A DNA stretch of 11,843 nucleotides, taken from an uncultured Collinsella sp. (GTDB lineage Bacteria; Actinomycetota; Coriobacteriia; Coriobacteriales; Coriobacteriaceae). Positions 1 through 7,123 of the stretch are shown in pieces (position 1 is the stretch's first letter; the number at the start of each line of letters is the position of its first letter). The translations under genes were made by a program, and so were the position numbers. Location of the stretch: contig CABQHZ010000051.1 of NCBI GenBank assembly GCA_902464175.1, forward strand, positions 1-11,843, given 5' to 3'. Under the pieces are notes generated by a model that made no database searches, had not been told where the DNA came from, and saw only the letters and a program-made list of their open reading frames with translations.

Positions 1-52
1 TGTGACCTCCCGGTTATCAGCCGGACGCTCTAACCAACTGAGCTACAGGTCC
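1..52 (-). tRNA. tRNA-Ile (anticodon GAT), 3' end cut off by the window edge
   Basis: The 52 bases are identical to the 5' 52 bases of the complete tRNA-Ile at 200-276: acceptor 5' strand GGACCTG, D arm, anticodon stem TCCGG/CCGGG and loop CTGATAA with anticodon GAT, variable loop and the first bases of the T arm. The T loop and 3' acceptor strand lie outside the window. It follows tRNA-Ala by only 4 bp, so the two are almost certainly cut from one precursor. It decodes AUC and AUU. A second identical tRNA-Ile so close by points to a recent local duplication or a repeated tRNA unit continuing past the edge. Confidence 0.93.
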
Positions 53-56
53 ATCA

Positions 57-132
57 TGGTGGAGGTTAGGGGGATCGAACCCCTGACCTCAGGCTTGCAA
101 AGCCCGCGCTCTCCCAGCTGAGCTAAACCCCC
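57..132 (-). tRNA. tRNA-Ala (anticodon TGC)
   Basis: Read on the minus strand it folds as a full cloverleaf: acceptor GGGGGTT/AACCTCC, D stem GCTC/GAGC, anticodon stem CGGGC/GCCTG with loop TTTGCAA (anticodon TGC), T stem AGGGG/CCCCT with loop TTCGATC, discriminator A and an encoded CCA at 57-59. The third acceptor pair is G3:U70, the known identity element for alanyl-tRNA synthetase, which confirms the assignment. Length is 73 nt plus CCA. It lies 67 bp downstream of one tRNA-Ile and 4 bp upstream of another. The tRNA-Ile/tRNA-Ala pair after gyrA is a conserved actinobacterial arrangement, as in Mycobacterium. Confidence 0.97.
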
Positions 133-143
133 ACGGAGACAGT

Positions 144-188
144 AATAAACACCCCAGCGGCGACTCGGCTCTCGCTGGGGTGTTTATT
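144..188 (-). terminator. 16-bp perfect hairpin between tRNA-Ile and tRNA-Ala, terminator-like
   Basis: Bases 144-159 and 173-188 are perfect reverse complements (16 bp, arm AATAAACACCCCAGCG) around a 13-base loop. The GC-rich core is flanked by A-rich and T-rich ends, so it resembles a bidirectional intrinsic terminator, although the U-tract (TGTTTATT) is interrupted. On the minus strand it begins 11 bp after the CCA end of tRNA-Ile and ends 11 bp before tRNA-Ala. No promoter fits in those 11 bp, so either some transcription reads through or the hairpin acts as an attenuator or processing signal. Confidence 0.6.
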
Positions 189-199
189 GCGAAAGAAAG

Positions 200-276
200 T
201 GGTGGACCTGACAAGATTCGAACTTGTGACCTCCCGGTTATCAGCCGGACGCTCTAACCAACTGAGCTACAGGTCC
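200..276 (-). tRNA. tRNA-Ile (anticodon GAT)
   Basis: The minus strand gives a complete cloverleaf: acceptor GGACCTG/CAGGTCC, D stem GCTC/GAGC with loop AGTTGGTTA, anticodon stem TCCGG/CCGGG with loop CTGATAA (anticodon GAT), variable loop AGGTC, T stem ACAAG/CTTGT with loop TTCGAAT, discriminator A and encoded CCA at 200-202. Length is 74 nt plus CCA. It is the first gene of the tRNA cluster, with its own strong promoter 15 bp upstream. It decodes AUC/AUU. The first 52 bases recur exactly at the window start. Confidence 0.97.
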
Positions 277-290
277 ATCGCGCAAGGGAT

Positions 291-320
291 ATATTAGACG
301 AGTCGTTACGCGCGCGTCAA
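291..320 (-). promoter_or_regulatory. Promoter of the tRNA cluster, with an UP-element-like upstream tract
   Basis: On the minus strand TTGACG (315-320) and TAATAT (291-296) are separated by 18 bp, each close to the housekeeping sigma consensus. The predicted start is near 284, about 8 nt before mature tRNA-Ile. Directly upstream of the -35, bases 322-342 read as an A/T-rich tract (AAAGATTTTCAAAAAAG) that resembles an UP element for RNA polymerase alpha subunits, as expected for a stable-RNA promoter. The tract is also the outer end of the palindrome at 324-511. Confidence 0.8.
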
Positions 321-323
321 CAA

Positions 324-511
324 CTTTTTTGAAAATCTTTGAGGGGGTGTTCGCCCCGGCCGCACGGCGGCATGTGAAGTCGCCTGCTCGGACAGTCCTG
401 CTCGCACGGAGAGCACATTAAGTGCTCTCCGGCTCGTGCGGAACTCGCGATCGACTTCGCATGCCGCCGGGCAGCCGGGGCCGACGTGGGGTTCAAAGAT
501 TTTCAAAAAAG
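324..511. repeat. ~188-bp imperfect palindrome between gyrA and the tRNA cluster
   Basis: The two halves are inverted copies centred near 419. Matching blocks are 324-342 with 493-511 (19 bp, perfect), 353-360 with 474-481 (8 bp), 365-382 with 452-469 (17 Watson-Crick pairs of 18, plus one G.T), and 407-416 with 422-431 (10 bp) around the 5-base loop 417-421. Blocks between them have diverged. The outer ends overlap the gyrA terminator U-tract on one side and the UP-like tract of the tRNA promoter on the other. No convincing coding region lies inside; the short reading frames look like chance. It may be a MITE- or REP-like element, or a structured RNA. No clear target-site duplication is seen. 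Confidence 0.75.
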
Positions 512-537
512 CGGTCGGCGCGCAGTGCGCCGACCGC
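505..537 (-). terminator. Intrinsic terminator downstream of gyrA
   Basis: Bases 511-521 and 527-537 are an 11-bp perfect GC-rich stem (GCGGTCGGCGC) with loop 522-526. On the minus strand it is followed immediately by six Ts (510-505). It begins about 40 bp after the gyrA stop. A second small hairpin (551-556 with 562-567, CTGGTA/TACCAG) lies between the stop codon and this terminator. Together they should end the gyrBA transcript before the tRNA promoter. Confidence 0.88.
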
Positions 538-577
538 CGATATAAGGGGTCTGGTATTTTTTACCAGCCGGCTCCTC

Positions 578-3319
578 TTACTCGTCGAGGAGATCCTCTG
601 GCATGTCGTTGCCGTCGCCTAGGTCGACTGGGGCCTCTTCGGCATCGGCTGCGGCCTCGGCACCTTCGCCTTCGGGCTTCTCCTTGGCGGCTGTCATGCG
701 GGCCACGGCGCATACGCGGTCGTTATCGTCGACGGTCATCATCTTGACGCCCTGGGTGGCGCGGCCGGTCTGGCTGATCTCGTCGGTCTTGACGCGAATG
801 ACCGTCGCGCCCTCCGTCACGATGAACAGCTCGTGCTGCGGGCCCACCGTCTTCATGGCCGCGAGGTTACCCTTACGCTCGGTCATTTGGATGGTGTAGA
901 CGCCCTGGCCGCCGCGATTCTGCTCCGGGTAGTCCGCGACCGGCGTGCGCTTGCCGTAGCCGCGCTCGGTGATGACGAACAGATCGCCGTTGCCGTTAGT
1001 GACTTCCATGCCCAGAACGCTCACGCCGTCCTTCATACCGATACCGCGAACGCCGCTGGTATCGCGGCCGGTGGCGCGCACCTGCTCCTCGGAGAACATG
1101 ATCGCCTTGCCCGCGGTGGTGGCCAGGATAATCTTGTCGCCCTCGCGCACGCGGCGCACGTTCAGCAGCGCGTCGTCGTCACGCAGGTTGATAGCGATCA
1201 GGCCGTCGCGACGGCTGCGGTCATATGCGCTCATCACGGTCTTCTTGACCATGCCGCTCTTGGTGGCAAACATCAGATACTCGTCGGCAGGGAACTCGCG
1301 GCAGCTGATGACGCTCGCGATCTTCTCGCCCTCCTCGAAGGGCAGCAGGTTGACGATCGCAGTACCGCGCGCCTGGCGCGTACCCACCGGCAGCTCGTGC
1401 ACCTTCAGGCGATAGACCTTGCCCTTGCTCGAGAAGAACAGCACGTACTCGTGCGTGGACGCGATGAACATCTCGTCGATGACGTCGTCCTCTTTGAGGT
1501 TGACGCCCGAGACGCCCTTGCCGCCGCGCTTCTGGGCGCGGTAGGCGGCCACCGGGATGCGCTTGACATAGCCGGTGTGGGTGATGGTCACGACCATGTC
1601 CTCGTCGGCAATGAGGTCCTCGACGTCCAGGTCCTTCTCGACATGGCTGATCTCGGTGCGGCGCTTATCGCCGAACTTCTTGGAGATCTCGCGCATCTCT
1701 TCCTTAATGACGCCCAGGATCTTCTCCTCGTGCGCCAGCAGGTCCTCGTAGTAGGCGATGGCACGGCGCAGGCCGTCCAACTCTTCTTGGATCTTGTCGC
1801 GCTCCAGGCCGGTCAGGCGGCGCAGCTTCATCTCGAGGATGGCCGTGGTCTGCTCGGGCGTAAAGCCAAAGCGCTCGATCAGGCGGCTGCTGGCCTCGGA
1901 ATCGGTCTGCGAGGAACGGATGATGCTGATGACCTCGTCGATATGGTCGAGAGCCATCAGGTAGCCCTCGAGGATATGCGCGCGGGCCTGGGCCTTCTTA
2001 AGGTCGAAGCGGGTGCGGCGGGTGACGACGTCGACCTGGTGGTCGATGTAGTGCTGCAGCATCTCGCGCAGGCTCAGGCATTTGGGAACGCCGTTGACGA
2101 GCGCCAGGTTGTTGGCGCCAAAGGTCGTCTGCAGCGAGGTGTACTTATACAGGTTGTTGAGCACGACCTGCGGAATGACGCCCTTCTTGAGCTCGATGAC
2201 CAGACGGATGCCCTTCTGGTTGGACTCATCGCGCATGTCCGAGATGCCCTCGATGCGCTTGTCGTTGACGAGCTGGGCGATCTTCTCCTGCAGGGTGCCC
2301 TTGTTGACCATGTAGGGAATCTCGGTAAAGACCAGGCGGCTGCGGCCGGTCTTGGTGGACTCCACATGAGCCTTGGCGCGCACGGTGATGGAGCCGCGGC
2401 CGGTCTCGTAGCTCTGCTTAATGCCGGCGCTGCCCATGATGATGGCACCGGTGGGGAAGTCCGGACCGGGCATGATCTGCATGAGCTCGTCGACGGTGGC
2501 GTCGGGGTTGTCGATCAGGTAGCAGGTTGCCTCGATCGCCTCGGTGAGGTTATGCGGGGCGATATTGGTGGCCATGCCGACGGCGATGCCCTGGCTACCG
2601 TTGACCAGCAGGTTGGGGAAGCGCGCAGGCAGTGCCACGGGCTCGGCGAGCGATTCGTCGTAGTTGGGCTGCCAGTCGACGGTATCCTTCTGCAGGTCAC
2701 GCAGCAGTTCCATGGCGGGCTTGGCCAGGCGGCTCTCGGTGTAACGCATGGCTGCCGCGCCGTCGCCGTCGATGTTGCCGAAGTTGCCGTGACCGTCGAT
2801 GAGCGGCGTGCGCATGGAGAACCACTGCGCCAGGCGGACCATGGCCTCATAGACCGCGGAGTCGCCATGCGGGTGGTACTTACCGATAACTTCGCCGACC
2901 GTCCAGGCCGACTTCTTGTGCGGGCGGTTGGGGTAGATGCCGCTCTCGTTCATCGCGTACAGGATGCGGCGGTGCACCGGCTTTAAGCCGTCGCGCACGT
3001 CCGGCAGGGCGCGCGCCGTGATGACCGACATCGAATACTCGATAAATGACTGCTTCATCTCGCGGCCAAACTCCGAAATCTGGAGCTGGCCGCCGTTGAT
3101 ATCCTCGCCGGCCGAGGCGCCACGATCGACTTCGCCAAAGCTCTCCTCGAGCTCACCGTCGTCGTCCTCTTCCTCGTCATCATCGGCGTCGGGGTTATAG
3201 GCGTCAGGATCGCCGTCCTCGCCCTGCTCAGCGCGGGCAAGCAGGCGCTTCAGATCGTCGGGCATGCCGGCATCGCCGGCCTCGTCCATACCCTCGTTAT
3301 TGTTGATATCGTCTGCCAC
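578..3319 (-). CDS. gyrA: DNA gyrase subunit A
   Basis: GyrA is the breakage-reunion subunit of the A2B2 gyrase that adds negative supercoils. The 913-residue product has the winged-helix and tower core from about residue 85, with catalytic Tyr193 in AAAMRYTES, quinolone-region Ser154 and Glu158 (E. coli 83 and 87), and a C-terminal beta-pinwheel with the GyrA-box QKRGGKG at 596-602, which separates it from ParC. The first ~80 residues are an extra acidic, probably disordered extension; residues 44-60 hold 13 Asp/Glu of 17. The C-terminal tail (about 880-913) is also acidic. The start is GTG at 3319, chosen because AGGAGG sits 4 bases upstream, right after the gyrB stop. The 11-bp gap to gyrB implies coupled translation. 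It ends before the hairpin at 505-537. Confidence 0.98.
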   Translation of the reverse strand: MADDINNNEGMDEAGDAGMPDDLKRLLARAEQGEDGDPDAYNPDADDDEEEDDDGELEESFGEVDRGASAGEDINGGQLQISEFGREMKQSFIEYSMSVITARALPDVRDGLKPVHRRILYAMNESGIYPNRPHKKSAWTVGEVIGKYHPHGDSAVYEAMVRLAQWFSMRTPLIDGHGNFGNIDGDGAAAMRYTESRLAKPAMELLRDLQKDTVDWQPNYDESLAEPVALPARFPNLLVNGSQGIAVGMATNIAPHNLTEAIEATCYLIDNPDATVDELMQIMPGPDFPTGAIIMGSAGIKQSYETGRGSITVRAKAHVESTKTGRSRLVFTEIPYMVNKGTLQEKIAQLVNDKRIEGISDMRDESNQKGIRLVIELKKGVIPQVVLNNLYKYTSLQTTFGANNLALVNGVPKCLSLREMLQHYIDHQVDVVTRRTRFDLKKAQARAHILEGYLMALDHIDEVISIIRSSQTDSEASSRLIERFGFTPEQTTAILEMKLRRLTGLERDKIQEELDGLRRAIAYYEDLLAHEEKILGVIKEEMREISKKFGDKRRTEISHVEKDLDVEDLIADEDMVVTITHTGYVKRIPVAAYRAQKRGGKGVSGVNLKEDDVIDEMFIASTHEYVLFFSSKGKVYRLKVHELPVGTRQARGTAIVNLLPFEEGEKIASVISCREFPADEYLMFATKSGMVKKTVMSAYDRSRRDGLIAINLRDDDALLNVRRVREGDKIILATTAGKAIMFSEEQVRATGRDTSGVRGIGMKDGVSVLGMEVTNGNGDLFVITERGYGKRTPVADYPEQNRGGQGVYTIQMTERKGNLAAMKTVGPQHELFIVTEGATVIRVKTDEISQTGRATQGVKMMTVDDNDRVCAVARMTAAKEKPEGEGAEAAADAEEAPVDLGDGNDMPEDLLDE

Positions 3320-3330
3320 GTTACCTCCTC

Positions 3331-5361
3331 TTAAGCGTCAAGGAATCTTGCGTCGTGGGCGTGTTTTTCAATATATTCGCGGCGATAGCCGACCTCGGAA
3401 CCCATCAGCTCACGCACGGCGCGGTCTGCCACCACGGCATCCTCGATCGACACGCGCTGCAGGATGCGGGTCTTGGGATCCATCGTCGTCGAGGCAAGCT
3501 GCTTGGGGTCCATCTCGCCCAGGCCCTTGTAGCGCTGGACGGTATAGCCCTTGCGCTTCTTGGTGATCTTGCCGTCCTTGGCCTTGCCGTCCTCGTCGTT
3601 GTCGTCGGGGTTCAGGCCCAGACTCTGGATGGTGTCGCGCAGGATCTCGTCTTCGGGCTGGCGGCCGTTGGGATACACGTAGTGGATCTTGTTGCGCACC
3701 TTAATACCAAAGATAGGCGGGCAGGCAACATAGACGTAGCCGGCATCGATCAGCGGACGCATGTACTTGTAGAAGAACGTCAGCAGCAGGATGCGGATAT
3801 GCGCACCGTCGACGTCTGCATCGGTCATGATGATGATCTTGTGGTAGCGCGCCTTGGTGATATCGAAGTCGCCGCCGTCGCCGGCACTCGTCGTGACACC
3901 GCAGCCGATCGCGGTAATCAGCGACTGGATGGTGTCGCTCGAGAACGCGCGATGGTCACCAACGCGTTCGACGTTCAGAATCTTGCCGCGCAGGGGCAGA
4001 ATCGCCTGGATGTCTCGGCGACGGCCGTCCTTGGCCGAACCGCCTGCCGAGTCGCCCTCTACGATGAAGAGCTCGGTCAGCTCGGCATCGCGCACTGAGC
4101 AGTCAGCGAGCTTACCGGGCAGGGACGCCGTCTCGAGCAGGCTCTTGCGGCGGGTCGCCTCGCGCGCCTTGCGGGCGGCGTTGCGCGCCTTGCAGGCCTG
4201 TTGCGCCTTCTTGACGATCTCGCGGGCGGGCTTGGGATGCTCCTCCAAGTAATCGGCGAGGCCGTCGGTCACGATCTTGAGCGTGAGCGCGCGCATATAG
4301 GAGCTACCGAGCTTGGCCTTGGTCTGCCCCTCAAACTGCGGATCGGGCAGCTTGACCGAGATAACGGCCGAAAGGCCCTCGCGCACATCGTCGCCGGTCA
4401 GGTTGGCGTCTTTTTCCTTGAGCAGGTTCTGTTTGCGCGCGTAGTCGTTGATCACGCGGGTGAGCGCGGTGCGGAAGCCCTCAAGGTGCATGCCGCCCTC
4501 GGGAGTGTAGATGTCGTTGGCAAACGACATGACGTTCTCGCCGTAGCCGCTATTCCACTGCAGGGAAACCTCGACCTCGCCCATCTTGGCCACGGGAGCG
4601 TCCGGGTCCGATTTGCCCTCGATGTAGATGGGCTCCTTAAAGGCCTCGGGGACGTCCTTGCCCTCGTTGAGGAACTTGACGAAGTCGATGATGCCGCCCT
4701 CGTAGCAAAACTCCTCCACGTGGGGAGTCGCCTCGCGCTCGTCGGTCAGCACGATCTTGAGGTTCTTATTGAGGAACGCCGTCTCCTGCAGACGGTTGTG
4801 CAGCGTATCGAAATCGTAGATGCAGGTCTCGAAGATCTCGTCGTCGGGCCAGAAGGTGACGGTGGTGCCCGTCGAATCCGAGGTGCCCACGACCTCCATC
4901 TTCTTGACGGTCTTGCCGCGCGAGAACTCCATCTCGTAGGTGTTGCCATCGCGACGAACCTGAACGACCACGCGCTTGGACAGCGCGTTGACGACGGAGA
5001 TGCCCACGCCGTGCAGGCCGCCCGAGACCTTATAGGCCGAGTTATCGAACTTACCGCCGGCGTGCAAGATCGTCATAACGACCTCGAGCGTCGGGATCTT
5101 TTTAACAGGGTGCTCGTCGACGGGGATGCCGCGCCCGTTGTCGACGACCGTGATGGAGTTGTCGGCGTGGACCGTCACCTGGATCTCGGTGCAGAAACCG
5201 GCCATGGCCTCGTCGACGGAGTTGTCAACGATCTCCCACACCAGGTGATGCAGACCGCTGGCGCTCGTCGAGCCGATATACATGCCCGGGCGCTTACGAA
5301 CGGCCTCGAGACCTTCGAGAATCTTAATCTCGCCGCCATCGTAATCGTTTTCGTTTGCCAC
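3331..5361 (-). CDS. gyrB: DNA gyrase subunit B
   Basis: GyrB is the ATPase subunit of gyrase. The 676-residue protein has a GHKL ATPase domain: Glu43 and Asn47 in EIVDNSVDEA, DNGRGIP at 74-80, ATP-lid GGLHGVG at 114-120. A transducer domain follows, then TOPRIM with EGDSAGG (435-441), PLRGK (456-460) and the metal-binding DADVD at 514-518, and the C-terminal QRYKGLGEM (609-617). A charged insert lies at about 583-604. The chosen start is GTG at 5361, because AAGGAGGA is 4 bases upstream; an in-frame TTG at 5379 would add six residues but overlaps that ribosome-binding site. It follows a terminator and probably has its own promoter. It is 11 bp from gyrA. Confidence 0.98.
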   Translation of the reverse strand: MANENDYDGGEIKILEGLEAVRKRPGMYIGSTSASGLHHLVWEIVDNSVDEAMAGFCTEIQVTVHADNSITVVDNGRGIPVDEHPVKKIPTLEVVMTILHAGGKFDNSAYKVSGGLHGVGISVVNALSKRVVVQVRRDGNTYEMEFSRGKTVKKMEVVGTSDSTGTTVTFWPDDEIFETCIYDFDTLHNRLQETAFLNKNLKIVLTDEREATPHVEEFCYEGGIIDFVKFLNEGKDVPEAFKEPIYIEGKSDPDAPVAKMGEVEVSLQWNSGYGENVMSFANDIYTPEGGMHLEGFRTALTRVINDYARKQNLLKEKDANLTGDDVREGLSAVISVKLPDPQFEGQTKAKLGSSYMRALTLKIVTDGLADYLEEHPKPAREIVKKAQQACKARNAARKAREATRRKSLLETASLPGKLADCSVRDAELTELFIVEGDSAGGSAKDGRRRDIQAILPLRGKILNVERVGDHRAFSSDTIQSLITAIGCGVTTSAGDGGDFDITKARYHKIIIMTDADVDGAHIRILLLTFFYKYMRPLIDAGYVYVACPPIFGIKVRNKIHYVYPNGRQPEDEILRDTIQSLGLNPDDNDEDGKAKDGKITKKRKGYTVQRYKGLGEMDPKQLASTTMDPKTRILQRVSIEDAVVADRAVRELMGSEVGYRREYIEKHAHDARFLDA

Positions 5362-5386
5362 ACGTCCTCCTTCAGTCAAGAAAATG

Positions 5387-5415
5387 TGTATAGCCTTATC
5401 AGTTTATCGTAAAAA
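5387..5415 (-). promoter_or_regulatory. Possible gyrB promoter
   Basis: After the dciA terminator only about 50 bp remain before gyrB. On the minus strand TATACA (5387-5392) is a fair -10 element. The -35 position at 17-18 bp spacing falls in the T-tract of the terminator (TTTTTA, 5410-5415), a poor match. A promoter is expected here on context, but the sequence support is weak. If correct, the terminator U-tract and the gyrB -35 region overlap. Confidence 0.3.
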
Positions 5416-5440
5416 AATACCCTCGGGAACGAGGGTATTT
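5411..5440 (-). terminator. Intrinsic terminator between dciA and gyrB
   Basis: Bases 5415-5425 and 5430-5440 form an 11-bp perfect stem (AAATACCCTCG/CGAGGGTATTT) with a 4-base loop. On the minus strand the stem runs into an unbroken T-tract (5417-5411). It lies 26 bp past the dciA stop and separates the dnaN-recF-dciA transcript from gyrBA. Confidence 0.9.
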
Positions 5441-5466
5441 GGCTCTACAAGGCCACCAGATGCGAT

Positions 5467-6030
5467 TTAAGGCTCTTTTTTGCTTTGCACGCCCTTGGCC
5501 CACTCGGCACTGGCTCTCATGGCATTCTCGAGGGCCTCGCGCAGTTTTTGGTCTTCGATGGGCGCCACCTGGCGCTCGATCTCGGTGCACTCGGCCTCAC
5601 TTAGGTCGGCGTGCGGGGCCGGCGGGCGCTCGGTCGTCGCCGGGCGCAGGCGCTCCTTGGCGGCGGGCGGCGTGTGACCGGGCGCGGTGGTTTTGAACAC
5701 CAGGCCGTCCACATGCGCACCGGCGCGCTCCATGCGCGCGCGGATGATCTCGCGCAACAACGTCATTTCCTGCGTCCACGAGGGCGAGTCGAGATACACC
5801 AGCAGCTCATTGGACTCGGGCAGGTAGCGCAGTCCCGTCACATGCCGCCCCTCGCGCGTGCCCGAGCACACCGCGTTCCATGCGCGATAGACCGTGCGCG
5901 ACTCCTCGGCGGCCTCCATCTGCGCACGGCGCTCGGGGGTCGCAGCCGCCAGGATGCGCTGGCGCTCTGCGTTCAAAAACCCGCTGAAGGCGACTGTCTC
6001 GCTCTCGCGCTCGTAATTAGCACGTCTCAC
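5467..6030 (-). CDS. dciA: DUF721/DciA family protein, probable replicative-helicase loading factor
   Basis: This 187-residue protein belongs to DUF721, whose characterised member DciA interacts with DnaB helicase and helps load it in bacteria lacking DnaC or DnaI. The KH-like core spans about residues 45-113, with the family pattern of a conserved Trp (Trp51 in YRAWNAV), a beta-strand run ending LLVYLDSPSWTQEM (76-89) and a helix before VDGLVFK. The region after 115 is Pro/Ala-rich, then a charged helix (about 143-178). It occupies the Rv0004 position of the mycobacterial locus. The GTG start at 6030 overlaps the end of recF by 14 bp in another frame, with no strong ribosome-binding site, so translation is probably coupled to recF. 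The alternative, a plain hypothetical DUF721 protein, differs only in how much function is claimed. Confidence 0.88.
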   Translation of the reverse strand: MRRANYERESETVAFSGFLNAERQRILAAATPERRAQMEAAEESRTVYRAWNAVCSGTREGRHVTGLRYLPESNELLVYLDSPSWTQEMTLLREIIRARMERAGAHVDGLVFKTTAPGHTPPAAKERLRPATTERPPAPHADLSEAECTEIERQVAPIEDQKLREALENAMRASAEWAKGVQSKKEP

Positions 6031-7123
6031 CCATGCTCACCACCTTGGCTCGATCAAGCAGGTCATCGGTAAAGTACCCCAGGTTGGTCGTAGTTATGAC
6101 CGTCTGGATATCATCGCCAATCAGCCGCAGGAAAGCGCCGCGACGCTCGCCGTCGAGCTCGCTCATCACGTCGTCCAAAAGCAGCAGTGGGGCGGTGCCC
6201 AGGACATCGCGAGCCACGGCAACCTCGGCCACCTTCCAGGACAGCACCAGCGTGCGCTGCTGTCCTTGGCTGGCAAATGAACGGGCGGAGCGACCCGCCA
6301 CGGTAAACTCAATCTCGTCGCGATGCGGTCCCACGAGTGTCACGCCGCGGCGCATCTCCTCGTCGGCGCGCTCGTCCAGGGCTGCCAGCATACGCTCATA
6401 CGCCCAGCCCTTGAGTTCCTCTCGATCGTCGGTCTGCGGCAAATCCCCCAGCGTGGACGCATAGGACACATGGGCGGCCTCACCGGACGCAACCTGTCCG
6501 TAGGCATCGCGCACGTGACTCGCCAGGCGATCGAGCAGGGCAAGGCGATGCACCAGCAAAGCGGATCCAGCGCGGGCAATCGAATCGTTCCACGCGCCGA
6601 GCATCTCGCGGCAGCACCAGGTCTCCTTGAGCAAGGCGTTACGCTGGGTCACGCAGCGCCCATAGGTGCTCGCAAGATCGGCATAGCGTGCGCTCAGCTG
6701 CATGCCAAAGTCATCGAGGGCGGCTCGGCGCACACTGGCGCCTCGCTTAACCATGTCCAGATGGTCGGGGCAAAACAGCACGCTCGGCAGAACCCCGCGC
6801 ACACCGGCGGCAGAGCATCTCTTGCCGTTGCGGCTAAACGAGCGCTTACCGTCCTCCGCGCTCAATCCCATATCAAGCACGCGGCCGTCACCCTCGAGCC
6901 TCAGCTCGATCTTGCACGAGCCCACGCCGTCATGGACGAGCTCGGCTGCGGTCGGATGCCTAAACGAGGCGCCGCTCGTCAGCAGCTGCAGCGCCTCTAT
7001 GAGATTGGTCTTTCCCGCCGCGTTGGGTCCCGCAAGTATCGTCACGCCCTCGTCCAGGGCAAGGCGATAGCTATCGAAGCTGCGGTAGTGCGCGACGGAA
7101 AGATCGCGGGCGAACATGGTCAT
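6017..7123 (-). CDS. recF: DNA replication/repair protein RecF
   Basis: RecF is an SMC-like ABC ATPase that works with RecO and RecR to load RecA at single-strand gaps and stalled forks. The 368-residue protein has Walker A GPNAAGKT (32-39), the RecF motif VTLVGPHRDE (261-270), the ABC signature SQGQQR (285-290) and Walker B with D-loop LLLLDDVMSELD (313-324), all intact and at the usual spacing. The start ATG at 7123 is 9 bp after the dnaN stop; a second ATG two codons later is possible. No clear Shine-Dalgarno sequence precedes either, so translation probably depends on coupling with dnaN. It overlaps dciA by 14 bp downstream. Confidence 0.97.
   Translation of the reverse strand: MTMFARDLSVAHYRSFDSYRLALDEGVTILAGPNAAGKTNLIEALQLLTSGASFRHPTAAELVHDGVGSCKIELRLEGDGRVLDMGLSAEDGKRSFSRNGKRCSAAGVRGVLPSVLFCPDHLDMVKRGASVRRAALDDFGMQLSARYADLASTYGRCVTQRNALLKETWCCREMLGAWNDSIARAGSALLVHRLALLDRLASHVRDAYGQVASGEAAHVSYASTLGDLPQTDDREELKGWAYERMLAALDERADEEMRRGVTLVGPHRDEIEFTVAGRSARSFASQGQQRTLVLSWKVAEVAVARDVLGTAPLLLLDDVMSELDGERRGAFLRLIGDDIQTVITTTNLGYFTDDLLDRAKVVSMGETC

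Noticed and set aside
324..511. Calling the palindrome an insertion sequence or MITE outright
   Set aside because: The inverted ends are clear, but there is no transposase remnant and no obvious target-site duplication, and copy number cannot be judged from one window.
306..747. Short open frames within and beside the palindrome (such as 306-506 minus and 436-747 plus)
   Set aside because: They have no ribosome-binding site or recognisable domain, cross the gyrA terminator or the inverted arms, and look like chance frames in GC-rich DNA.
833..2986. 717-codon open frame on the plus strand across gyrA
   Set aside because: It is antisense to a clearly conserved gyrA, its product is a low-complexity Ala/Leu/Asp/Val/Gly-rich sequence with no motif, and such frames are common opposite high-GC genes.
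5362..5379. TTG at 5379 as the gyrB start
   Set aside because: The extra codons contain the AAGGAGGA ribosome-binding site that is well placed for the GTG at 5361.
3355..5412. Plus-strand open frames opposite gyrB
   Set aside because: They are antisense to an intact gyrB with all motifs; their composition mirrors gyrB codons.
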